Shown in pieces: positions 35,244 through 45,410 of a stretch of DNA of 64,000 nt (positions within the stretch are counted from its first letter, which is position 1; the number at the start of each line of letters is the position of its first letter). Under the pieces are notes generated by a model. That model was not told where the DNA came from and did not search any database. It was given only the letters and a program-made list of their open reading frames with translations. Origin of the DNA: JALZEG01 sp046263255 (GTDB lineage Bacteria > Actinomycetota > CADDZG01 > WHSQ01); NCBI GenBank assembly GCA_046263255.1, contig JBHELD010000057.1, positions 1 through 64,000 on the forward strand, read 5' to 3'. The position numbers and the translations under genes are program-made.

Positions 35244-36758
35244 GTGGTGAGCGGCGCCTCGGAACGGCCGTGGGCCGGCGTCCCGGCCACGCGGGCGTTC
35301 GTCGCGCGGGTTGCTTCCCAGGCGATCGCCGGCAACGTCGGCGCGGCTCTCGTCGTCTACCTCTTCCTCGCGCTGATCTCTCCCCCCACGTCGTCCACGG
35401 ACGAGAGCGCCGCGCTCGAGCTTGCTACCTTCGGCACGTACGTGGCCGCCGGTGCGTTCGTCGCCTTCCGCGTCGGACGCCGCACGTTCGAGCCTGTGGC
35501 GCGCTGGCTCGACGCGGCCCGCGCTCCGTCCGAGGAAGAGGTCGAGCTCACGCTCGACCAGCCCCGGCGCCAGGCGGCGTGGGTGCTGCTGTTCTGGTTC
35601 GGCGGCGCCGCGCTCTTCGCGGCCATTCACATCGTGCCGGGGAACCCCATCCACCACGACCCGAGCTACGGCCTTCTGATCGGCGCGATCGGGGTCCTCG
35701 GCGGGCTCGCCGCCGCCATGCTCACGTACCTGCTCGTCGACCAGAGCCTGAGGCCCGTGTTCGCCCTCGCGCTCGCGCAGACGACCCCTCTGCGCCCTCA
35801 CACGCTCGGCGTCAAGCAGCGCATCCTCGCGTCGTGGGCCCTCGGCTCCGCCGTCGTCTTCGTCGCGATCGCGCTGACCCCGCTCGGGTCGCCGCGCGTC
35901 GAGCTCGCGCTGTGGTTCCTCGTGCCCGTCGGGCTGATCGGCGGCGGGCTGATCATCACCGTAGCCGCGCGGGCCGTGGCGCGGCCGATCGGCGCGATGC
36001 GCGGTGCGCTCGCGCTCATCGAGGAGGGCGACTTCGACGCCCGCGTCGCGGTCGACGACGGCAGCGAGGTGGGTCTCCTGCAAGCCGGCTTCAACCGGAT
36101 GGCCGCGGGCCTCGCCGAGAGGGAGCGGCTGCGCGACATCTTCGGCACCTACGTCGACCGCGAGATCGCGGAGCACATCCTGCGCGAGGGGACGTCGCTC
36201 GCCGGTGAAGAGGTCGAGGTGACGATCATGTTCCTGGACGTCCGGGGCTTCACGAGCTTCGCCGAACGCGCGCCCGCGCACGAGGTCGTCGCCACGATCA
36301 ACCGCCTGTTCGGACGCGTCGTCCCGATCGTGCACGAGCACGGCGGGCACGTCGACAAGTTCGTCGGCGACGGCGTCCTGGCCGTCTTCGGCGCGCCGCG
36401 CCGGAGAGCCGATCACGCAGACCTCGCGCTCGCCGCCGCGCTCGAGATCGAGCGGGCGGTCGCCGACGAGTTCGGCGACGAGCTCTCCGTCGGGATCGGC
36501 CTGAACTCCGGCACCGTCGTGGCCGGCAACGTCGGAGGTGCCGGGCGCCTCGAGTTCAGCGTCATCGGGGACGCGGTCAACGTCGCGGCGCGGATCGAGA
36601 CCGCCACACGCGTCACGGGCGACACGGTGCTGCTGTCGGACCGTACGAAACAGCTGTTGACCAAGCCCCCTTCGCTCGCGGAGCGCACCGACGTCGCGCT
36701 GAAGGGGAAGAGCGAGCGCGTGTGCCTCTACGCGGTCCAGCCGCCACAGGAGACCTGA
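35244..36758 (+). CDS. Membrane adenylate cyclase (six TM-HAMP-class III cyclase)
   Basis: 504 aa from GTG 35244. Six TM helices (within residues 25-255) lead to a HAMP domain (about 245-300) and a class III catalytic domain (about 320-495). Metal-binding Asp residues are seen in IMFLDVRGFTSF and KFVGDGVLAVFG; the Lys in VDKFVGDG and the Asp in VIGDAVNVAARIE suggest ATP as substrate, and the N-x3-R pair of the transition state is in the same motif. The layout matches mycobacterial Rv1318c-Rv1320c. It makes cAMP in response to an unknown membrane signal. A hairpin follows at 36765-36789. Confidence 0.92.
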   Translation: MVSGASERPWAGVPATRAFVARVASQAIAGNVGAALVVYLFLALISPPTSSTDESAALELATFGTYVAAGAFVAFRVGRRTFEPVARWLDAARAPSEEEVELTLDQPRRQAAWVLLFWFGGAALFAAIHIVPGNPIHHDPSYGLLIGAIGVLGGLAAAMLTYLLVDQSLRPVFALALAQTTPLRPHTLGVKQRILASWALGSAVVFVAIALTPLGSPRVELALWFLVPVGLIGGGLIITVAARAVARPIGAMRGALALIEEGDFDARVAVDDGSEVGLLQAGFNRMAAGLAERERLRDIFGTYVDREIAEHILREGTSLAGEEVEVTIMFLDVRGFTSFAERAPAHEVVATINRLFGRVVPIVHEHGGHVDKFVGDGVLAVFGAPRRRADHADLALAAALEIERAVADEFGDELSVGIGLNSGTVVAGNVGGAGRLEFSVIGDAVNVAARIETATRVTGDTVLLSDRTKQLLTKPPSLAERTDVALKGKSERVCLYAVQPPQET

Positions 36759-36764
36759 CGCGAG

Positions 36765-36789
36765 GAGGCGCCCCCGACGGGGGCGCCTC
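36765..36789 (+). terminator. Hairpin after the adenylate cyclase gene
   Basis: GAGGCGCCCCC and GGGGGCGCCTC form an 11-bp stem with a GAC loop, 6 bp after the stop. There is no U-run. It lies between convergent genes and may serve both. Confidence 0.7.
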
Positions 36790-36828
36790 GCAACGCTCGG
36801 TGGATCGGCGCGCCCGCAGGGCGCACGG

Positions 36829-37584
36829 CTAGTGCTGGTGCGCCGCCGGTGCCAGCAGGACGTACTGGACGACGGTGAGGTCGCCCTCCTCCCACACCCT
36901 GATCGTCGAGCCGCAGCTCCCGCCGCGGCAGTCGCCGGACTCCTTGTGCCCGCCGCCCTTGGGGCCGCCCTTCGGCTTCGCTCCGCCCCCGGTGCCGTCC
37001 AGGTGGGCGTAGATCGCGTCGAGCTGCTGGTAGTCGTGGGGGCCGGGGCTGACGAAGGCCGGGTCGAAGAGCCCGTTGGTGTCGTCCATGCACGTCGGCT
37101 CCGTGTACGTGTGGTCGAGCCCGAAGTCGTGCCCGATCTCCTGGCACAGGACGTGCCGCTTCGCGTTCGGGTCGTTATAGAAGTCGGTGTCGAACCACGT
37201 GTCGTTCACCTGGGCCGTCGCCTGCACGATGTGGTCGCCGTTCAGCCACACCGTCGCGAGCCCCAGCCACGTGGGGTCGGCGTACTTCGCGTTGCAGACG
37301 CGCACCTTCCCGCTGATCGGCAGGCACGCGGTGCGCTCGACCAGCGAATCGGCTCCCGGGACCGCCGCGAGCTCGATCACCGACGAGCGGTTCCAGTCCG
37401 CGATCGCGGGGCCGAGGTACGAATCCCACTCCCCCACGAGGCTGTCGACTACCTGGAGGTTCAGCGGGTTGGTGGAGCGGCTCCAGTGGAAGTTCTCCCA
37501 GCTGTGGCTGGCACCGGCGAGGTTGGCGGTCGAGAACAGGGCGACCGCGCCCAGGAGCGCGACGAGCAGACGGACCTTGCGCAT
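36829..37584 (-). CDS. Secreted matrixin-like protein with Gln replacing the first zinc His
   Basis: 251 aa from ATG 37584 (GGGGGA 5 nt upstream). The signal peptide is MRKVRLLVALLGAVALFSTA with cleavage near AGA-SH. The central domain resembles matrixin-type peptidases, but the zinc motif HExxHxxGxxH reads VLCQEIGHDFGLDHTYTEP: Q148 stands where the first His belongs, with E149, H152 and H158 in place. A Met-turn-like CMDD follows. The C-terminus has a Gly/Lys-rich linker (GGGAKPKGGPKGGGHK) and a short Cys-containing tail. Either a non-catalytic binding protein or a peptidase with an altered metal site. Confidence 0.75.
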   Translation of the reverse strand: MRKVRLLVALLGAVALFSTANLAGASHSWENFHWSRSTNPLNLQVVDSLVGEWDSYLGPAIADWNRSSVIELAAVPGADSLVERTACLPISGKVRVCNAKYADPTWLGLATVWLNGDHIVQATAQVNDTWFDTDFYNDPNAKRHVLCQEIGHDFGLDHTYTEPTCMDDTNGLFDPAFVSPGPHDYQQLDAIYAHLDGTGGGAKPKGGPKGGGHKESGDCRGGSCGSTIRVWEEGDLTVVQYVLLAPAAHQH

Positions 37585-37729
37585 GTTAATCCCCCTCAGG
37601 ATCGAGCGCCCGAAGGCGCTGTGGCACGAAATGTCCTGGAATGTCTTATTCGTCGGGGGAGCCGGAAGTCCTCCATCGCGGCGGAGGGCCGTCGTGAGTG
37701 GTGACGAAGGGGCTAGAACCCCCGGGAGA

Positions 37730-38002
37730 TCACGACTTCACGAGGCGCTCGATGGCCGCGGTCGCCTCAGCCACCATGTCCTTGTCCTCCGCCTGCCCGC
37801 TCGCGACGCAGTGCCTGATGTGGTCGTCGAGCAGAGCGACCGCGGTCTTCTTCAACGCGTTGCTCGCGGCGGTGACCTGCGTGAGGATGTCGATGCAGTA
37901 GGCGTCCTCCTGGACCATCCGCTGCAGGCCGCGCACCTGGCCCTCGACCCGCCGCAGGCGCGCCAGGACGTCGGCCTTGTGGTCGTAGTACCCGCGCTCC
38001 AC
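37730..38002 (-). CDS. csoR: CsoR-family copper-sensing repressor
   Basis: 90 aa from GTG 38002 with AAAGGAG 5 nt upstream. Starts VERGYYDHKADVLARLRRVE. Copper ligands C-H-C are spaced exactly as in M. tuberculosis CsoR (C, +25 H, +29 C) in AYCIDILTQ and DDHIRHCVASG. All-helical tetramer that releases operator DNA on binding Cu(I). It is 11 bp downstream of copA on the same strand, so it would be copied from the copA promoter, where a palindrome suited to CsoR lies. Confidence 0.93.
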   Translation of the reverse strand: MERGYYDHKADVLARLRRVEGQVRGLQRMVQEDAYCIDILTQVTAASNALKKTAVALLDDHIRHCVASGQAEDKDMVAEATAAIERLVKS

Positions 38003-38013
38003 GTGGTCTCCTT

Positions 38014-40251
<2,238 letters not shown>

Positions 40252-40281
40252 GCTCGCTCCTCCCGGAGGGATCGGGAGCGT

Positions 40282-40311
40282 ACTCTACCCCCCCAGGGTA
40301 TACGGGGTCAA
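40282..40311 (-). promoter_or_regulatory. copA promoter with CsoR-like operator in the spacer
   Basis: Minus strand: TTGACC (40306-40311) and TAGAGT (40282-40287) are 18 bp apart. In plus orientation TACCC (40286-40290) and GGGTA (40296-40300) face each other across CCCCA, so the palindrome fills the spacer and touches the -10. This is the usual arrangement for copper-relieved repression by CsoR. The -35 overlaps the end of the gene at 40308-40832. Confidence 0.7.
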
Positions 40312-40832
40312 GCCGGTTCTCGGGAAGCCGCATCGGCGGTCTGCTGCTTCCGCCACCCGTATCTCGTAAGCCCCCGCGGCTTGTGCACGTTCAGCACCAG
40401 CACGACTAGCAGCAGGACGAGCCCGGCCGCAGGATGGGGCAGATCGCCGCCGAGACCGTCGAGCGCGGCTCCTCTTGCGTACGCCGCCGCGGCGGCGGTG
40501 GACGTCACGGACGGCATGTGCAGCACCAGGACGGCGACACAGACGACGGTGATCAAGAACGAGATCACCACCCAGTAGTGGCGAAACAATCCCCATTTCG
40601 TCCCCAGCGCCATCACGATGCCGGTCACGAGCGACGCCCCCGCCAGCGGCACGATGGCGTACCAGCCGACGATCTCCATCGCGGCCCAGGCGGCGCGAAC
40701 CGTCGCGGCCTCGTCACTCAGGATCGCAGCGCCTCCGAGGACCAGGTACGCGACGATGCCCCCGATCCAACCGACGGAAAACGCGAGGTGCGCGCTGAGC
40801 GCGAGCTTGCGCACCGTCGGTGCCATGGCCAT
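40308..40832 (-). CDS. DUF2269-like four-TM membrane protein
   Basis: 174 aa from ATG 40832. Four TM helices: about 10-35 (LSAHLAFSVGWIGGIVAYLV), 48-72, 85-108 and 138-158. The first helix with its HLAFSVGWIGG motif and the TKWGLFRHYWVVISFLIT segment match small integral membrane proteins of the DUF2269 type. Function unknown. It starts 4 bp after the small membrane gene upstream, so the pair share a transcript controlled from the TetR operator region. Confidence 0.7.
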   Translation of the reverse strand: MAMAPTVRKLALSAHLAFSVGWIGGIVAYLVLGGAAILSDEAATVRAAWAAMEIVGWYAIVPLAGASLVTGIVMALGTKWGLFRHYWVVISFLITVVCVAVLVLHMPSVTSTAAAAAYARGAALDGLGGDLPHPAAGLVLLLVVLVLNVHKPRGLTRYGWRKQQTADAASREPA

Positions 40833-40836
40833 CGCG

Positions 40837-41037
40837 CTAGCCGCCGTGGTCGATCGGCGTGTGCTCTACGGGCGCTTGGCCGCCCGGCAGGTGCCGCGCC
40901 GGTCCGTGCTCGGCGCCGCCGAGCAACATGATCAGCACGACGACCGTGGCGGCGACCGCGGCGGCGATCGCCGATCTCTTCACCCATCGCGGGATCGAGT
41001 GGCGTTCTTCGTTCGAGCTGTGTGCCGGATCCTCCAC
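40837..41037 (-). CDS. Small single-TM protein
   Basis: 66 aa from GTG 41037, which has GGGGAGG 6 nt upstream. One TM helix (about 21-41, AIAAAVAATVVVLIMLLGG) with a basic stretch before it, then a short His/Pro-rich tail (EHGPARHLPGGQAPVEHTPI). His residues could bind a metal, an inference only, though the copper operon is next door. Co-transcribed with the DUF2269-like gene and divergent from the TetR gene. Confidence 0.65.
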   Translation of the reverse strand: MEDPAHSSNEERHSIPRWVKRSAIAAAVAATVVVLIMLLGGAEHGPARHLPGGQAPVEHTPIDHGG

Positions 41038-41074
41038 GACTCGCCTCCCCCGTCGACGACGAAGCGGCCTTCCA

Positions 41075-41110
41075 ATACACTGTGTCTCGTAACAATACAC
41101 CTTGTATCAT
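41075..41110. promoter_or_regulatory. TetR operator pair and leaderless TetR promoter
   Basis: Two related dyads lie between the divergent genes: ATACA-C-TGTGT (41075-41085) and ATACA-CCT-TGTAT (41095-41107). The second overlaps the -10 TATCAT (41105-41110), which is 6 nt before the TetR GTG. Likely self-repression plus control of the two membrane genes. Confidence 0.7.
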
Positions 41111-41116
41111 CGGGGC

Positions 41117-41695
41117 GTGCCGAGGCTGTGGAACCAGACGATCGAAGCGCACCGCCGCGACGTCCGCGCCGCCATCATGGACACGACCGCGGCATTGATC
41201 GTCGAACGCGGCCTTCTGGCGGTGACGATGTCCGACATCGCGCAGGAGTCGGGAATAGGCCGCGCGACGCTCTACAAGTACTTCCCCGACGTGGAGTCGA
41301 TCCTGCGGGCGTGGCACGAGCGCCGCATGGCCGCACACCTGGACGAGCTGATCCGGGCGCGCGACGCCGCGGCGGACCCGTCCGCGAAGCTCGAGGCCGT
41401 GCTCGAAACCTACGCGCTCCTCGTGCACGGCAGTCACGGCTACCGCGATCCCGAGCTCGTCTCGTTCCTGCACCGCGACCCACAGGTCGCGAGGGCCGAG
41501 CACCGGCTCCGGCAGATCGTCCGTGACCTGATCGCGGCCGCCACAGAGGCGGGGCGGGTTCGGGACGACGTCGCTTCCGGGGAGCTCGCCGCGTTTTGCG
41601 TGCAGGCCCTGGCGGCAGCCCGAGACGCTCGCACCAGAGCCGCGGCGAGGCGGCTGGTCCGAGTGACGATGGACGCCCTGCGCCCGGAGAGGTAG
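41117..41695 (+). CDS. TetR-family transcriptional regulator
   Basis: 192 aa from GTG 41117, selected because TATCAT ends 6 nt upstream and because the TetR fold begins at once (VPRLWNQTIEAHRRDVRAAI). The HTH is seen in LLAVTMSDIAQESGIGRATL followed by YKYFPDVESIL. The C-terminal ligand domain is helical and not assignable to a ligand. It probably represses itself and the divergent pair at 40308-41037 through the two ATACA dyads. Confidence 0.88.
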   Translation: MPRLWNQTIEAHRRDVRAAIMDTTAALIVERGLLAVTMSDIAQESGIGRATLYKYFPDVESILRAWHERRMAAHLDELIRARDAAADPSAKLEAVLETYALLVHGSHGYRDPELVSFLHRDPQVARAEHRLRQIVRDLIAAATEAGRVRDDVASGELAAFCVQALAAARDARTRAAARRLVRVTMDALRPER

Positions 41696-41772
41696 CGCTC
41701 GAGCGCCCCCCACTCATCGGCGCCGTCGTGCCCTCGGCCGCGAGGATGGCCATAATCACGATCCTGGAGAAC

Positions 41773-42339
41773 ATGGAACCCGCACCCGAACAGGACGTCC
41801 GCTTCGGAGACCCGCACGCGCCGCCTACGCCGTGGCGCGACGTCGTGCGCGTGCTCGAGACCTCTGAGCTGTTCTGGATCTCGACCGTGCGTGGCGACGG
41901 GCGCCCGCACGTCACACCACTGCCGGCCGTCTGGTACCACGACCGGCTCCATTTTTGCACCGGCCCGGTCGAGCAGAAGGCCGTCAACATCGCGCGGAAC
42001 CCGCGTGTCGCCCTCACGACAGGCCGCAACCTGTGGAAGGAGGGACTCGACGTCGTGGTCGAGGGGAGCGCGATCCGGGTGACCGACGAGACCGTGCTGA
42101 GCGAGCTCGCCGATCTGTGGCGCGGCAAGTATCACGGCGACTGGGACTTCACCGTTCGCGATGGGATGTTCCACGAAGACGGCGGTTCCGCGCTGGTCTT
42201 CGAAGTCACCCCCGTGAAGGTGCTTGCGTTCGCGAAAGGTCTTTTCGCGCAGACGCGATATCGCTTCTCCACCGCGGCGTCGCGGCGCGACGACGTCCCC
42301 GGGGGCCGGAGCACAGAACGCGGCGCCGAGGAGGGATGA
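41773..42339 (+). CDS. Pyridoxamine 5'-phosphate oxidase-fold protein (F420/FMN type)
   Basis: 188 aa from ATG 41773; ATG 41746 would add nine residues, and neither has a well-spaced ribosome site. The split-barrel fold is seen in FWISTVRGDGRPHVTPLPAV followed by WYHDRLHFCTGP, then QKAVNIARNPRVALTTG. This matches actinobacterial PPOX-like proteins that often bind F420 or FMN. Substrate unknown. A CATAAT -10 lies at 41751-41756. The stop shares bases with the next ATGATGA. Confidence 0.8.
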   Translation: MEPAPEQDVRFGDPHAPPTPWRDVVRVLETSELFWISTVRGDGRPHVTPLPAVWYHDRLHFCTGPVEQKAVNIARNPRVALTTGRNLWKEGLDVVVEGSAIRVTDETVLSELADLWRGKYHGDWDFTVRDGMFHEDGGSALVFEVTPVKVLAFAKGLFAQTRYRFSTAASRRDDVPGGRSTERGAEEG

Positions 42340-42404
42340 TGAAGCAGAGCGTCCGTGTCGTCAATCCGGACGGTCACCTCTGGGACGTCGCGACGGAACG
42401 TTGA
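42336..42404 (+). pseudogene. Fragment resembling the C-terminus of a VOC/glyoxalase-fold protein
   Basis: A 22-codon frame starting ATGATG, overlapping the previous stop. It reads SVRVVNPDGHLWDVATER; PDGHLWDV is typical of the last strand of VOC-superfamily (glyoxalase/bleomycin) proteins. Nothing upstream in frame supplies the rest. Probably the remains of a deleted gene, or a chance match. Confidence 0.4.
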
Positions 42405-42492
42405 TCTTCACGTCGCCGGAACCTGGTGGCGCTGCCCGGAAGGATCCGGTGTGATGACGAGCGGGAAATGGGGACGGAAATAGGAGGCGGAC

Positions 42493-43052
42493 ATGCCCAT
42501 CCACGCGGTCTGGGTTCACGGAAACGCGGTTCGAGCGCAGTGGGTGGGCGACCCGCCTCTTCCTGAGGCGCAGGGGACGAGGCTCGACGGAACCACCGGC
42601 GGAGTCCCCCACTCCAACATCGTGGGCCTGCCCGAGGGGCCGGGTGCGACCTATCGCGGGCGGACTCCGGTCGGCTTCGGCGGCGCGCGCGCCGTCCCGG
42701 TGCGCTCGGCCTTCTTCCACTTCTCGATTCCGACGCCGGTCCTCCTGAACAACGCTCGAGCGAGACTGGTCCGGGCATTCGTCCTCTACAGGACCGACGT
42801 CGACTTCGGCGTCCAGGAGGTGCATCTCTTCGACGGGCCGAACTACATCTTGGGCCCTCCGATGGCGGGGCGCCCGCGGCGAGACACGAGCGGGACGAAC
42901 GGGCTCAGCGACCTCATCGCCGGCGTCACGAGCTTCGAAGTCCCGGGGCGGCCCCCGATGATCTGGGGGCTCGGTATCTCCGTCGGGGTGGCATTCCCAG
43001 GGATCCGGGACAGATCACGTTCACGGCGGCAGGAGCAGACTTCGAGACCTGA
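42493..43052 (+). pseudogene. DUF6623-like protein, apparent frameshift near the 3' end
   Basis: ATG 42493 with AGGAGG 5 nt upstream. The N-terminus MPIHAVWVHGNAVRAQW and the core (SNIVGLPEGPGATYRGRTPV, RAVPVRSAFFHFSIPTPVLL, then VQEVHLFDGP) match the DUF6623-type family. In frame it runs to 43086 with a basic, unlikely tail. Shifting frame near 43000-43006 gives PGQITFTAAGADFET and a stop at 43050-43052, a believable family C-terminus. One missing base or two extra bases would explain it. Span 560 nt, not a multiple of three. Confidence 0.6.
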
Positions 43053-43545
43053 TCCGCACAGAAAGCCGGCGATCTCGGCCGGGTAGACGGCGTGGTGCGG
43101 GGGCAAACTTGACGGCCCCCTTTGCCGCGCTTGAGAAAAGCCGGCTGCCCGGGTTAGGCCGTTCGCCCAGAGATCACCGTCGAAGGTTCGTCGGTTTGAG
43201 TGACGACCGCGATGATCCGTCGCGGCCGATATCGTCGACTACCTCCGGCGCCAGGGCCGTCCCCCCGTCAGGATCTCGATCTCGACGCGTAGGCCCTCGA
43301 CACCGGCGGCCGCTACGCGGCCCCTTCCCACACTCCACCGGGTCTACCTATCCTGGTCGACCGATCCCCTATTGCCGGAGCGCTCCCGACGACGGCGACC
43401 GCGGTCGTCGCACGGCACGTGACGAGAGGGAACCCGCGTTATCGGTCGGCGACCGGCCTTGGCTACGACGAGCTGTGGGCCAGAACAAAGCCGCTTCGGC
43501 GCGATGGCCTTTTGGAAGGACGCGCGGTGGATCGATCGGGCGCTG
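43053..43545. other. Intergenic stretch without a recognisable gene
   Basis: About 490 bp with no ORF of believable composition on either strand and no clear promoter, repeat or RNA. The long frames across it continue into the antisense of the membrane gene at 43546. It may contain decayed coding sequence. Confidence 0.5.
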
Positions 43546-44232
43546 CTACGCCTCTGGGACCGAGAAGCCGGCGACCAGCGTGACGGTCCCGCCCACGTAC
43601 ATAACGCCAGATACCACCAGGGAGATCCAGACGAAGACGTCGGCGAAGCCGAATCTCCCGAACAGAACGACGAATGCCCAGATGGCGAATCCGACGAACC
43701 CGACCATGACGGGTAGTACGCGCACGAACGTGAAGACGTCGAGCCACTTCCTGAGACGCGACTCCGGAGGAAGGCTGTAAAAGAACCGGGCGGGGAACTC
43801 GAGCGTCCTGTTGCCGGGGAACAGCGCGGTCTCCAGGTTCTTCTCGTAGAGGGTCGGCCACCTGCTCGCTACGACCGCCTGGTGCGTCTCGTGGAGCAAG
43901 CTGCTCTCGACGATCAGCAAACATACGGTCCAAGACAGGTACGCGATCACCATCGGCAAGGCCTTCATGACGATCGTCGCGTCCTTCAAGCTGACGAACG
44001 GGAAAGACACGGTCTGCGCGCCACCCTGAGTCAGGAGGAGGAACAACGCTCCTACAAGGATCGCGGTGAGGATCGTCCGACTCAACGACCGTTCGGCTTC
44101 GCGCCAGTTCGCCCTCAGCTCTTCGAGATACGGTTCGGCATACGATCGCACGTCCTCGTCGTCGAACACGGTCTCGATGCTCGCCCGCGCATCCGTTACG
44201 CCGCTCGAGAGCTCCGCCGGATCTCCGCCCAT
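43546..44232 (-). CDS. Unknown four-TM membrane protein
   Basis: 228 aa from ATG 44232 with GGGAGGGAAGAA upstream. The N-terminal 45 residues are acidic and helical (ASIETVFDDEDVRSYAEPYL), then TM helices at about 48-68, 85-107, 165-187 and 195-222. Between helices 2 and 3 is a long loop with SLLHETHQAVVASRWPTLYE and FPGNRTLEFPARFFYSLPPE. No family recognised. GC content looks lower than the flanking housekeeping genes, and it stands alone between two empty regions, so it may be a recent arrival. Confidence 0.75.
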   Translation of the reverse strand: MGGDPAELSSGVTDARASIETVFDDEDVRSYAEPYLEELRANWREAERSLSRTILTAILVGALFLLLTQGGAQTVSFPFVSLKDATIVMKALPMVIAYLSWTVCLLIVESSLLHETHQAVVASRWPTLYEKNLETALFPGNRTLEFPARFFYSLPPESRLRKWLDVFTFVRVLPVMVGFVGFAIWAFVVLFGRFGFADVFVWISLVVSGVMYVGGTVTLVAGFSVPEA

Positions 44233-44642
44233 TTCTTCCCTCCCGGTCGCTCGATGTCCTCAGGGGATCGACCCGATCATCCCGCAGGGGCGGCGACGGG
44301 GTCACGGACACAGGCTCGAGGAAAGGCCGCGGAGGGAGGTGTGCATATCGCGGCGGGAGCTCCCCAGAGCGGGACCACAAGGCTCTCTCGGAACTTTCCG
44401 GCGATCGGGCCGGTCTGCTCAACGCGCTCAATTGGAAGAGCGTGTTCCCATGTTCTCCGGACGAACTGGCGACGCTCGTCTTGATCACAGGCAGTTCGAC
44501 GAGCGCGACGGGCAGAGAGGCGCGTCCGCGACCGCCTCCGAGACCGCCTGTGCCTACGTCGAAGTCAGACCGATTACCTGCCGGGGCTCGACGAGGGTGT
44601 CGGGCAGCTGCGGCGGCGGCCGGCGCGCGGAATGACGCGCCG
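44233..44642. other. Intergenic stretch without a recognisable gene
   Basis: About 410 bp between the four-TM gene and tRNA-Val. No supported ORF, repeat or promoter is seen, apart from sequence upstream of the membrane gene start. Confidence 0.5.
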
Positions 44643-44714
44643 TGGGCGGTACTGGGATCGAACCAGTGGCCTCTGCCGTGTGAAGGCAGCGCTCTCCCGC
44701 TGAGCTAACCGCCC
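44643..44714 (-). tRNA. tRNA-Val (anticodon CAC)
   Basis: On the minus strand it starts GGGCGGTTAGCTCAGC and ends in the acceptor strand ACCGCCC plus A. The 7-bp acceptor stem pairs perfectly, the D arm AGCTCAGCGGGAGAGC is normal, the anticodon arm is CTGCC-TTCACAC-GGCAG with CAC at positions 34-36, and the T arm has GGTTCGATCC. The 3' CCA is not encoded (ACG follows), so it is added after transcription. Confidence 0.96.
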
Positions 44715-44749
44715 GGGAGCCCCGCATTGTAGCGGCGCTCACTCGAGCC

Positions 44750-44920
44750 CTAGGGGCACTCGTACTCCAGCCGGACGCCGTCCTCGATCGAGACGCCGGT
44801 GACGCGGCAGGTGTGGCAGGTCTGCGGCTTCTGCGGATAGCACGAAGCGCTCGCGGGGGCCGCAGAGGCGACCACGGGAACGGCGGCCAGGGCGGCGACA
44901 AGCAACAGGCGGGTCCGCAC
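44750..44920 (-). CDS. Small secreted Cys-rich protein
   Basis: 56 aa from GTG 44920 with AAAGGA 8 nt upstream. A signal peptide VRTRLLLVAALAAVPVVASA is followed by a short mature part with five cysteines (SCYPQKPQTCHTCRVTG, and CP at the very end). No family known to me; the CHTC motif could be a redox or metal pair. Confidence 0.6.
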   Translation of the reverse strand: MRTRLLLVAALAAVPVVASAAPASASCYPQKPQTCHTCRVTGVSIEDGVRLEYECP

Positions 44921-45026
44921 GGTTCGGGTCCTTTCTCGTCGACTACGTCGTCGCCAGAGCCTTCGACCGCGACTTCGGAAACCCTCTCAAACCGTAGATC
45001 GCCGGCGAGGCGCGCTCGACGGCGAG

Positions 45027-45410
45027 TCAGCCCGTGTCCGGGCAGGTGCCGATCACCTTCTCCGCCAGGTCGGAGAGGCTGATCCCCTTCTCGCAGTAGA
45101 GGTCGGCGCCGAGGGACAGGGCACGCTCCGACATCAGGCCCGTGTCGAACCCAGACAGCACGATGATCTTCGTGCCGGGAGCGTGACGGCGGACCTCGCG
45201 GATCGCCTGGAAGCCGTCCATCACCGGCATCGCCAGGTCGAGCACCAGCGCGTCGGGCTGCAGCTCCCGCACGATCTTCACCGCCTCGGCGCCGTCGCTC
45301 GCCTCCCCCCCCACCTCGATCTCGTCCCGATCCTCGAGCGTGAGCCGGAGCAGCGTCCTGATCTCGGGGGTGTCGTCGGCAAGCACGACGGTGCACTTGC
45401 CCGGCGTCAC
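45027..45410 (-). CDS. Single-domain response regulator (receiver only)
   Basis: 127 aa from GTG 45410, overlapping the upstream gene by 4 nt. A full receiver domain: acidic pair in VVLADDTPEIRTLL, the phospho-acceptor in ALVLDLAMPVMDGF, the Ser in IIVLSGFD, and the C-terminal Lys in YCEKGISLSDLAEKV. There is no output domain, so it acts by protein contact or phosphotransfer. The partner is likely the kinase-like membrane protein just upstream. Confidence 0.9.
   Translation of the reverse strand: MTPGKCTVVLADDTPEIRTLLRLTLEDRDEIEVGGEASDGAEAVKIVRELQPDALVLDLAMPVMDGFQAIREVRRHAPGTKIIVLSGFDTGLMSERALSLGADLYCEKGISLSDLAEKVIGTCPDTG

Noticed and set aside
43109..43780. Plus-strand frame of 223 codons
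   Set aside because: Overlaps the four-TM gene antisense and has a basic, featureless product without a ribosome site.
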